From NCBI RefSeq assembly GCF_938028185.1, contig NZ_CALJAH010000267.1:1-5088 (forward strand): a stretch of 5,088 nucleotides of DNA. Direction: 5' to 3'. Both the position numbers and the translations under genes were made by a program. Source of the stretch: an uncultured Cardiobacterium sp. GTDB taxonomy: Bacteria > Pseudomonadota > Gammaproteobacteria > Cardiobacteriales > Cardiobacteriaceae. Shown one piece after another: positions 1 through 5,087 of the stretch. The notes under the pieces are model-generated. The model saw nothing but the letters and a program-made list of their open reading frames with translations. It was not told the DNA's origin and did no database searches. The first letter of the stretch is position 1. Every line of letters starts with the position of its first letter.

Positions 1-313
1 GCTCATTGATCATCGGCATATGCTCCAACTGGCGCGCGCGTGACTCACCGCGCAATGGTGCTGCCTTTATCGGGGGCGGATCCCAGCGCTGCATACCCGG
101 TGGGGTGATGCGCGCCGCCGTAATCTCCATCTTCGCGTCTGCCGCATCAGCGATTGTGACCGCATCGGCAGAAGGTGCCTGGTCATCGCCATAGAACGAG
201 TACGGACTGTTGCCGCTGTCGGCGGTACTTTGCTGCGTTTTGTCAGCTTTGTGCTTGCACGCTCCCAGCGCCAAGGCAAAAACAGTCAACAACATCACGC
301 TACGGCAATCCAT
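1..313 (-). CDS. Small envelope lipoprotein, 3' end cut off by the window edge
   Basis: The frame starts at ATG 313-311 and stays open to the left edge, giving 104 visible residues. The N-terminus is a lipoprotein signal peptide: short charged start, hydrophobic MLLTVFALALGA stretch and a lipobox LGAC with the acylated Cys at residue 19. The mature part begins KHKADK and is polar and Ser/Asp/Ala-rich to about residue 60. A Pro-rich stretch (RITPPGMQRWDPPPIK) follows, then a charged ArgGlu-rich segment. The start is supported by GGGAG five bases upstream and by a 12-nt gap after the preceding gene, which marks it as the third gene of the pilL operon. Lysine rather than Asp at position +2 suggests outer-membrane sorting (inference). 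I do not recognise the family. Conjugation regions of this ICE class often carry small lipoproteins near pilL, so a mating-channel or envelope role is likely but unproven. Confidence 0.75.
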   Translation of the reverse strand, partial: MDCRSVMLLTVFALALGACKHKADKTQQSTADSGNSPYSFYGDDQAPSADAVTIADAADAKMEITAARITPPGMQRWDPPPIKAAPLRGESRARQLEHMPMINE

Positions 314-325
314 GGCGGCTCCCGT

Positions 326-514
326 TTACTCGGCGGTTTTCCGGGCAGATTGCGGCGCGCGGCCATCCGGCACACACCAGTAGCTGCGCGAATACCAGTT
401 GACGGTGAGGTCGCGCTCACGGTACTGGCAGCCGCCATCGGCGCGGCTGCCGGAGAAGCTGGTGCAGGCGGAAAGCAGGCAGGCGAAGACGAGCGGGAGG
501 AGGAAGGTTTTCAT
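326..514 (-). CDS. 62-residue predicted lipoprotein, translationally coupled to pilL
   Basis: A complete small gene. The signal peptide MKTFLLPLVFACLLSAC ends in the lipobox LSAC with the acylated Cys at residue 17. The mature protein is only about 45 residues, Tyr/Trp/Arg-containing, with two further cysteines at 29 and 47 that could form one periplasmic disulfide. Thr at +2 is compatible with outer-membrane localisation. Its ATG (514-512) overlaps the pilL TGA (513-511) in an ATGA arrangement, and GGAG lies eight bases upstream inside pilL. Both indicate coupled translation and a shared transcript. The next lipoprotein gene starts 12 nt after its TAA. No family is recognised. Its size and operon position suggest a small accessory lipoprotein of the conjugation apparatus (inference). 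Confidence 0.72.
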   Translation of the reverse strand: MKTFLLPLVFACLLSACTSFSGSRADGGCQYRERDLTVNWYSRSYWCVPDGRAPQSARKTAE

Positions 515-1764
515 GGGTGGCTCTCCCCGCTGGTGGTATTGGGTGTATGGGCGGCTGGTGCAGGCGGCGTTGATGAAGTGGTTGCCTGGGTCGGCGTGGC
601 GGATGGTGGTTTATCCGGGTTCGCCGCTTTGGCTTCTGTCGCAGGCTTCGCGGCAGCTTTTGTATCGGTCGCCGCAGCCGGAGCTGCTGCTTTGCTTTCT
701 GTCGCAGCAGGCGCGGTAGCCGTCTTGCGGGTAGCCGTTGCCGCTTTCTCGGTAGCGGGTGTAGTCGCCGTTTTCCTAGCGGCATCAGCGTTGGGTGCAG
801 TCTTTTTCTCTGTCGCAGTCGTTACGGCGGCTTTTGTGCCGGAAGTAGATGCGGCAGTACGCGCTGTCGCAGTCGCAGGCGTGGCGGTTTTACTGCGGCT
901 GGCGGTTTTCTCGCCCGTACTGACGGGGAGCAACGCCGGAGTAGTGCCTGTAGCAGACTTGCGCGCTTTCTTGCCTGCGGTCGCTTTGCCGGATTTTTCC
1001 GCATCTGTCCCGGGTGAGACGGTTTTCAGGTCGGCAAGGCGGGTAGTGGCGGGGCGTAGTGCGCTGGCTTCACGCACGGATTTGCGTGGCGGCGGGGTAT
1101 TGAAGGTACTGTCGTGATAATCCCCGGCAGGTGGCGGCAGCAGTACCGCCTGGGGTGAGGCGACGTAACTGTCGTTAGGAAAGCTGCCCCCGTAAGCCGC
1201 CGACGTTGCCGTATGTCTGGCGGGATAACTGGGAGAGGCGGCATAGGAGACCGAGCTGGCATAGGGGTCATAGGGAGAAGGACTGACGCGGGTCGTGCCG
1301 CTTGCCGTGAGCGGCGCGTTATCCGCCGGCGTATTGGCCACAGTAGCTGCTACTGGTGCAGGACGCTCGGCATAGCGCACATTGACCTCGAAAGAAACGA
1401 GGCGGTTCACTGGATCAACAACGAGTGACCAGCCGTCACCGGCGACCCAGGACAGTGCGCGGGCCAGCGGCATCGGATTGATGCTGCGCTTGTTGTCGGG
1501 CCACGGCTGACGGTAGAGACGCCAGATTTGCGGGTCGGCATTATCTGCGCCAGCGAGTGCCCAACCGCTGCCCTGCAACAGCTGCTCCAGTCCTTCCTGG
1601 ACGCTGTAAGCGTCAATCGTCTTGAATACCATGGCATCCAAGCCGGAAAGGCGGTCATTCACTTCCCCGCTCTCGACGATGGTATAGCCATTGCCGTAGT
1701 AGGTCTGTGCCTGCGCGCCGAGGGCGAGCGCTAGCGCGGAAAAAAGTAGAACCGGTCGCGTCAT
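511..1764 (-). CDS. pilL: PilL-like secreted conjugation protein (PFGI-1 class N-terminal domain) with long Ala/Thr/Lys-rich tail
   Basis: The protein has 417 residues when started at ATG 1764, chosen because GGAG lies five bases upstream and a signal peptide follows at once: MTRPVLLFSALALALGAQA, likely cut after AQA at residues 17-19. The frame extends 23 codons further upstream, but that segment has no signal character and crosses the promoter. Residues ~25-130 match the conserved pattern of the ICE PilL N-terminal domain (TIGR03748 type): YTIVES, SVQEGLEQLLQGSGW, a LYRQPWPD segment, then LARALSWVAGDGW and LVVDPVNRLVSFEV. Residues ~160-185 are Tyr/Pro/Ser-rich. Residues ~250-417 are disordered Ala/Thr/Lys-rich sequence with five ATExK-like units. 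In relatives PilL belongs to the conjugation gene set and is probably an envelope component; its exact role is not settled. The tail is much longer than the conserved domain. The family assignment rests on recalled pattern, not a search. Confidence 0.75.
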   Translation of the reverse strand: MTRPVLLFSALALALGAQAQTYYGNGYTIVESGEVNDRLSGLDAMVFKTIDAYSVQEGLEQLLQGSGWALAGADNADPQIWRLYRQPWPDNKRSINPMPLARALSWVAGDGWSLVVDPVNRLVSFEVNVRYAERPAPVAATVANTPADNAPLTASGTTRVSPSPYDPYASSVSYAASPSYPARHTATSAAYGGSFPNDSYVASPQAVLLPPPAGDYHDSTFNTPPPRKSVREASALRPATTRLADLKTVSPGTDAEKSGKATAGKKARKSATGTTPALLPVSTGEKTASRSKTATPATATARTAASTSGTKAAVTTATEKKTAPNADAARKTATTPATEKAATATRKTATAPAATESKAAAPAAATDTKAAAKPATEAKAANPDKPPSATPTQATTSSTPPAPAAHTPNTTSGESHP

Positions 1765-1792
1765 GCGTACTCCGAATACCAAAACTGGCGGA

Positions 1793-1821
1793 ATTATTCG
1801 GCGCGGCAAGCCTAACGTCAG
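1793..1821 (-). promoter_or_regulatory. Candidate sigma-70 promoter of the pilL operon
   Basis: Reading leftward, CTGACG (1821-1816, 4 of 6 to TTGACA) is followed after exactly 17 bp by AATAAT (1798-1793, 5 of 6 to TATAAT). Transcription would start near 1786, leaving a leader of about 22 nt before the pilL ATG at 1764, which includes the GGAG ribosome site. Position and spacing are good but the -35 is weak, which would suit an activated promoter. Confidence 0.42.
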
Positions 1822-1824
1822 GAA

Positions 1825-1860
1825 ATATGGCACAAATTAGCGCGCTAAATTGCACCATAT
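1825..1860. promoter_or_regulatory. 36-bp dyad, probable operator
   Basis: The core TTAGCGCGCTAA (1837-1848) is a perfect 12-bp palindrome. It extends to CAA/TTG at 1833-1835 and 1850-1852 with one mismatched pair, and after two mismatched pairs to ATATGG (1825-1830) and CCATAT (1855-1860). All arms share one centre at 1842.5, and 15 of 18 pairs match. It ends four bases upstream of the proposed pilL -35, so its centre lies about 56 bp before the predicted start of transcription, typical for an activator site. Binding of a relaxosome protein is an alternative. Confidence 0.55.
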
Positions 1861-1937
1861 CCGCTGACGCGGCGACGCAAAGCATTGACAATGCACAAAC
1901 CTGACAACCTGCCCTCCCAAGCACTAAAGGGTATCCG

Positions 1938-1985
1938 TCACCCCGGCAACACCCGCTGCGCGTGTGCTGCCGTGTTGCCGGGTGA
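1938..1985. repeat. Inverted repeat with 14-bp arms and 19-nt loop
   Basis: The right arm GTGTTGCCGGGTGA (1972-1985) pairs fully with 1938-1952, except that the left arm carries one extra C in its CCCC run. The loop (1953-1971) contains two GCTGC copies. No T-run follows on either side, so it is not a typical rho-independent terminator. Confidence 0.6.
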
Positions 1986-2019
1986 TTGAAGGGGCTGAAG
2001 GGCTCCTGCCTCTAAAGGA

Positions 2020-2044
2020 AGCCGTCCCCTATCGGGGGACGGCT
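2020..2044. repeat. Perfect 10-bp stem hairpin, loop TATCG
   Basis: AGCCGTCCCC (2020-2029) pairs perfectly with GGGGACGGCT (2035-2044) around a 5-nt loop. On the plus strand GTTAACGG follows rather than a T-run. On the minus strand TTCCTTT follows, a weak terminator-like tail, but no gene runs leftward into it. A role as structured leader RNA or oriT hairpin fits equally well. Confidence 0.6.
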
Positions 2045-2093
2045 GTTAACGGCAAGGGGAAAGGGGCTTCAATGGCCTGAAGGGAGGCAAGGG

Positions 2094-2118
2094 GTGGTAA
2101 CCGCTACGCGGTTACCAC
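2094..2118. repeat. Perfect 11-bp stem hairpin, loop TAC
   Basis: GTGGTAACCGC (2094-2104) pairs perfectly with GCGGTTACCAC (2108-2118) around a 3-nt loop. It lies about 50 nt before the ATG of the relaxase operon. The only T-run nearby (2135-2139) is 16 nt after the stem, too far for a classic terminator. It could be an attenuator or leader structure, or part of a relaxosome site. Confidence 0.62.
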
Positions 2119-2125
2119 GAAGGGG

Positions 2126-2161
2126 TTTAACGGGTTTTTAACGGTTCCTAACGGTTAAAGG
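2126..2161 (+). repeat. Three phased TAACGG direct repeats just before the relaxase operon
   Basis: TAACGG occurs at 2128-2133, 2139-2144 and 2149-2154, spaced 11 and 10 bp, so all three lie on the same face of the helix. The last is part of the small palindrome TAACGGTTA (2149-2157). A fourth isolated copy is at 2047-2052. Clustering at -43 to -17 from the ATG suggests an operator or iteron-like protein-binding array (inference). Confidence 0.45.
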
Positions 2162-2170
2162 ACAGAGACG

Positions 2171-2605
2171 ATGACAGACACACTGGCACCGCGCTACCAA
2201 AAGGCAATTACGGCGATGCGCCCGGCAATAGAGGCGCTTTACCGGCACTATGAGGGCTTTTCGACACACTGGGTGGAGAAAGAAGAACTGCCTGCGGCAG
2301 AGCTGGAGGCTTTTCTCGAGCGGTTGGATATCAACTACCCCGACGCGTCGCACATGCGTATCAAGCTGGCCATCTGGGCATGTATCCAGCGCCTTTCCTG
2401 CTTCAGGTACCGCGTCATCCATACCGCCGCCGACGGTCGTGTCAGCGTCTGGAACCCACTGGAAATTCCGCTCAAGACATGGCGGCAACAGCACCCCGGC
2501 GGCGAACTGCATTACCGCGACACCGACCAGCCCTATCCTGCAACAGACCTCATTGCCGACTGGGTTGCCCGCCAGCTGCATGAACCACTCGCTCAGGACG
2601 GTTAA
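2171..2605 (+). CDS. 144-residue conserved-context protein of unknown function, upstream of and coupled to traI
   Basis: The gene starts at ATG 2171, supported by AAGGA eight bases upstream, and ends with TAA at 2603-2605. The traI ATG follows after only two bases, so the two are almost certainly co-transcribed and translationally coupled. The protein is soluble in character, with no signal peptide or membrane segment. The N-terminal half (residues 8-75) looks helical, with AMRPAIEALYRHYEG and acidic ELPAAELEAFLERLDI. The second half (76-120) has alternating hydrophobic and charged residues suggesting beta strands (FRYRVIHTAADGRVSVWNP). A short helix ends it (DLIADWVARQLHEPL). I recognise no domain. 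Its place immediately before the relaxase gene, on the structured intergenic side, suggests a relaxosome accessory or DNA-processing partner, comparable in position only to auxiliary mobilisation genes of other MobH elements. Confidence 0.75.
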   Translation: MTDTLAPRYQKAITAMRPAIEALYRHYEGFSTHWVEKEELPAAELEAFLERLDINYPDASHMRIKLAIWACIQRLSCFRYRVIHTAADGRVSVWNPLEIPLKTWRQQHPGGELHYRDTDQPYPATDLIADWVARQLHEPLAQDG

Positions 2606-2607
2606 AC

Positions 2608-4764
2608 ATGCTGAAGTGGCTGCTTGGTAGCAAGACGGCAAAAAGCCGCGCGCCGGACAAACTCGATTTTGACCAATTGCCGGTACTTTCCGCCCGCGCC
2701 CTGATCGACCTCACCGGGCAGTACAGCCGCCTCGCCCACATCCGGCGCATCGTGCAAATCGATGACGTGACCTATCAGACCCTGTACCAGGATACGATCG
2801 AACGTTTCGCGGAACTGGTGCAGCTGATGCCGGCTTCGCAGGCACACCACCACGCCGTACCGGGCGGATTGTTTGTGCACACGCTTGAAGTTCTCGAACA
2901 TGCCCTGACCCTGCGCCGCCAGCACAAACTGCCCATGTTTACGACAGAGAAACAGCAGGAAGACGAACGCCACCTCTGGACCTACGCGGTTTTCCTCGCC
3001 GCCCTGCTGCACGACGTCGGCAAACGCCTCACCCTGTGCCGCTTCATCCTCGATAACAACCGCGAGCTGGAACCCTTCTCCAGCGATCCGGCACAACTCG
3101 CAGGGCGGCATTACCGCATCGTTTTCAACGACCCCAAATACCACGTCCTGCACGAACAACTCGGCCTTGCCTTTATCGGACACTTGCTGTCGCCGTTGGC
3201 ACAAGATTTCATCCTGCCGCGCCTGCACGTGATGCAACAGGTGATGGGCTACATCCATGGCGACGATGACGCCGCCGAAATCATCGGCAAAATCGTGCGC
3301 CAAGCCGACCAACAATCCACCGGTGAAAGCCTGCAACACATTCCCACGCGCAGATTCAAAGGCGCAACCCTGGAAAACATCGGCGAGCGCCTGATGACCC
3401 GCCTGCGCCATCTCCTCGCCGACAACCGCTTTGCCATCAATACCCGCAACGGCAACGTCTATACCACCGGCGACTTCCACACGGGCTACACCTACATCCT
3501 CAGCAAAACGCTGGCCGATACACTACGAAACAGCCTGCACGAAGACGGGCAGAACGATATTCCAAGCGACAACAACCGCATCTTCGACATCCTCGGCGAA
3601 CACGGTTTCGCCGAACGAAACGCCGACGGCAAAGTGATGCACTACCTGAAACGCACCCTGCAAGGCAAAAGCGACACCTACACCGTCCTCAAATTCCGCA
3701 CCGCACGCCTGCTCGTCACCGCTCCCCCGCCGTTTCCTGGCGACCTGGTTGAAGTGGCAAGCCGCGAAACCGCCGCTCCGACCTACGCAATGGCCGCCAA
3801 AAGCGCAGTACCAGCGAGTCACCAACCTGCCCCAATCCCGGCATCATCGCCCCCGCCTGCAACAGTCCCTGAAGCCCCGGACACCTTCAGCGACCAGACC
3901 TTCCCGTGGGACGAAACCGCCACGCCACAAACCACCACACCTGCAACAGCAGATGACCCGTTCGCTGACCCTGCAACAGGCGGGACATTTACGCCACATG
4001 CGGCAGCCACTGATGAAAACCGTCCTGCAACTGCGACAGGAGAAGAAACAGCGCAGCAAACTGCGGCTGCCGACGACCCCTTTGCCGACCCGGTCGGTAT
4101 CGAAGTCCCGTTTTCTGCGTCGGCAACAACTGCCACGACACAACCGGCACCTGCAACCGCCGCAGAACCTTTTGCGGCTGCCGCAGGCGAAGACGAAAAC
4201 CTGCCGCAGGAAACCACCAAAACTCCACCACCTGCGGCAGGAGAACAACTGCCTTCCGCAGCGGCAGCAGGCGAACAAACCGAACCCTCTGACCTGGGCG
4301 AACGTTTCTTTGTCTGGTGCAGGGCACAAATCCGCGAACGGAAAATCGTCATCAACGAAAGCAACAGCGTCATCAACAAAGTGTGCTACCAGGGACGCGA
4401 CGTCATTGCTGCCGTCACACCGCGCATCTATTTCCTTTTTGGCGACACCCTCGGCCTGGTGCAGGACAAGAGCACGGCGACCCGTATCCAACACGCGCTG
4501 CACAAAAACAAAAGCAACACCCCCGCGCCTGCCGGACAAATACACCGTTACCAAATCAAAAAATCCGAGAACAACCCACTCGGCGGACACCAGGCTCTCA
4601 ATTTTTACCTGTTTGAAATAGAAAAATTCGCAGGCGATGACACGGCGGTAAAAACGATCATCGATGGCGTACCGACCAACGGCAATCTGGTACCGGCAGC
4701 ACCGAAGAACAAAGACAGCGCGGGGAAAAAGAAACCCGCCAAGAAGGCGGGGGGTGATACATGA
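2608..4764 (+). CDS. traI: MobH-family conjugative relaxase TraI (TraI_2 / ICE_TraI_Pfluor type)
   Basis: This 718-residue cytoplasmic enzyme should nick the element at oriT and lead the strand into the type IV secretion channel. Residues ~22-300 form the TraI_2 domain, an HD-hydrolase-like fold. Visible metal-site motifs are HHH at 80-82 within PASQAHHHAVPGGL, H91 in HTLEV, HD at 135-136 within AALLHDVGK, and probably D234 in RQADQQST. The HHH plus HD pair is the hallmark of MobH relaxases. Residues ~372-560 are a disordered Pro/Ala/Thr-rich linker with two DDPFADP copies (449-455, 489-495). Residues ~563-680 match TraI_2_C (FFVWCRAQIRERKIVIN, then AAVTPRIYFLFG). A Lys-rich tail ends the protein. 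The length appears in keeping with the family, and no key motif is missing. The ATG at 2608 has AGGA nine bases upstream and follows the previous stop by two bases. Family assignment is firm; the nic site is unknown. Confidence 0.95.
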   Translation: MLKWLLGSKTAKSRAPDKLDFDQLPVLSARALIDLTGQYSRLAHIRRIVQIDDVTYQTLYQDTIERFAELVQLMPASQAHHHAVPGGLFVHTLEVLEHALTLRRQHKLPMFTTEKQQEDERHLWTYAVFLAALLHDVGKRLTLCRFILDNNRELEPFSSDPAQLAGRHYRIVFNDPKYHVLHEQLGLAFIGHLLSPLAQDFILPRLHVMQQVMGYIHGDDDAAEIIGKIVRQADQQSTGESLQHIPTRRFKGATLENIGERLMTRLRHLLADNRFAINTRNGNVYTTGDFHTGYTYILSKTLADTLRNSLHEDGQNDIPSDNNRIFDILGEHGFAERNADGKVMHYLKRTLQGKSDTYTVLKFRTARLLVTAPPPFPGDLVEVASRETAAPTYAMAAKSAVPASHQPAPIPASSPPPATVPEAPDTFSDQTFPWDETATPQTTTPATADDPFADPATGGTFTPHAAATDENRPATATGEETAQQTAAADDPFADPVGIEVPFSASATTATTQPAPATAAEPFAAAAGEDENLPQETTKTPPPAAGEQLPSAAAAGEQTEPSDLGERFFVWCRAQIRERKIVINESNSVINKVCYQGRDVIAAVTPRIYFLFGDTLGLVQDKSTATRIQHALHKNKSNTPAPAGQIHRYQIKKSENNPLGGHQALNFYLFEIEKFAGDDTAVKTIIDGVPTNGNLVPAAPKNKDSAGKKKPAKKAGGDT
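3724..4287 (+). repeat. Low-complexity Pro/Ala/Thr linker of traI with repeated CCTGCAACAG DNA motif
   Basis: The linker DNA holds three exact copies of CCTGCAACAG (3856, 3940, 3970) encoding Pro-Ala-Thr, and variants at 4024, 4150 and 4231. Two longer units encode DDPFADP at 3952-3972 and 4072-4092, 120 bp apart. The pattern suggests expansion by short internal duplication, later diverged. The region is in frame and intact. Confidence 0.5.
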
Positions 4765-5087
4765 ATGCACACGCAAAATATATTTTCATAGACGGCACGT
4801 TTATGCCAACACAACCTTCACATAATCAAATGATTACTCAAGAAAGACACGTACAAAAACAAAACCGGAGAAGCCCGTGGCAAAACCTATACGCGCGTCG
4901 TATCTGTACACACCGATTCATGGTCAGGTTCCAATCAGTTCAAGGAGTTGCGCTCAAAAAACGGTTGCAAAGCCGAGATGAAAGCGGTACATTTGTGAAC
5001 AGTTCAAACGGTACACATTTCTCTCCAAAATCTCTCTCTGACAGGCTTTCCCGTCGCAATGACGGGCTTATACCAGCATGGACAAGC
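4761..5087 (+). CDS. Uncertain open frame overlapping the traI stop, runs off the right edge
   Basis: An ATG at 4761 overlaps the traI TGA in an ATGA arrangement, and this frame has no stop through 109 codons to the window end. The first ~23 residues (MNAHAKYIFIDGTFMPTQPSHN) look plausible. After about 4830 the product becomes Arg/Gln-rich with rare Arg codons (AGA, AGG, CGA) and no family resemblance. A different frame from 4834 to 4998 looks more like real protein. The DNA is also more A-rich than traI. Either this is a real gene of foreign composition, or only its start is genuine and a frameshift or insertion has scrambled it. No strong ribosome site precedes the ATG, though coupling to traI could serve. 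No function can be assigned. Confidence 0.25.
   Translation, partial: MNAHAKYIFIDGTFMPTQPSHNQMITQERHVQKQNRRSPWQNLYARRICTHRFMVRFQSVQGVALKKRLQSRDESGTFVNSSNGTHFSPKSLSDRLSRRNDGLIPAWTS
4834..4998 (+). pseudogene. Possible coding remnant without a start codon
   Basis: Between a TGA at 4831-4833 and a TGA at 4996-4998 this frame reads 54 residues with a natural-looking composition and codon choice, for example KTGEARGKTYTRVVSVHTD followed by SWSGSNQFKELRSKNG. It has no ATG, GTG or TTG near its beginning. It could be the continuation of the frame starting at 4761 after a one-base shift near 4831-4840, which would give a protein of about 78 residues, or it could be a remnant of another gene. I do not recognise the sequence. 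Confidence 0.25.
5050..5066. repeat. Short hairpin CCCGTC / GACGGG
   Basis: A perfect 6-bp stem (5050-5055 with 5061-5066) encloses the loop GCAAT. No T-run follows, so terminator function is doubtful. The sequence resembles short dispersed palindromes common between genes in proteobacteria, which would suggest non-coding DNA here and argue against the frame running through it. Confidence 0.3.

Larger units (their letters stand above)
1765..2170. other. Structured divergent intergenic region between the pilL and traI operons; candidate oriT / regulatory region
   Basis: There is no convincing coding frame in these 406 bp; the few short frames here are overhangs of flanking genes. The region contains, from left to right: the pilL ribosome site and promoter, the 36-bp dyad, a long-armed hairpin (1938-1985), a perfect 10-bp hairpin (2020-2044), a weak hairpin CTTCA/TGAAG (2067-2082), a perfect 11-bp hairpin (2094-2118), and phased TAACGG repeats (2128-2154). 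G-rich repeats (GAAGGGG, GCAAGGGG) are spread through 1988-2125 with G mostly on the plus strand. ICE origins of transfer are typically non-coding, rich in inverted repeats and often near the relaxase gene; ICEclc has a functional oriT of this kind. The oriT call here is inference from context. No nic site can be named. Confidence 0.4.

Noticed and set aside
230..1117. Long plus-strand frame (295 codons), Ala/Val-rich
   Set aside because: It is the antisense of the pilL repetitive tail and the two lipoprotein genes. Its product is a monotone of Ala/Val/Gly, and it conflicts with the ATGA-coupled minus-strand operon.
1765..1833. Upstream start of pilL at 1833 (adds 23 residues)
   Set aside because: The added residues would place the signal peptide internally and overlap the -10/-35 elements. 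The ATG at 1764 has a good ribosome site and an immediate signal peptide.
1885..1890. Perfect TTGACA as a rightward -35 for the relaxase operon
   Set aside because: There is no acceptable -10 at 15-19 bp spacing, so I cannot support a promoter. No clear promoter for the 2171 gene was found.
2020..2118. Hairpins as rho-independent terminators
   Set aside because: Neither strong stem is directly followed by a T-run on the plus strand, and no gene reads into them from the left.
2602..3480. Long minus-strand frame (292 codons) opposite the 5' half of traI
   Set aside because: It is antisense to the conserved HHH/HD relaxase domain. Open antisense frames are common in GC-rich coding DNA, and it has no independent start signals or family features.
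3749..4621. Plus-strand frame of 290 codons overlapping traI in another frame
   Set aside because: Arg/Gln/Pro/Leu-rich shadow of the traI linker; traI keeps recognised domains on both sides of it in one frame.
3844..4776. Minus-strand frame of 310 codons opposite the traI 3' half
   Set aside because: Its Cys/Arg/Val-rich product is a shadow of the Pro/Ala/Thr linker and the TraI_2_C domain.
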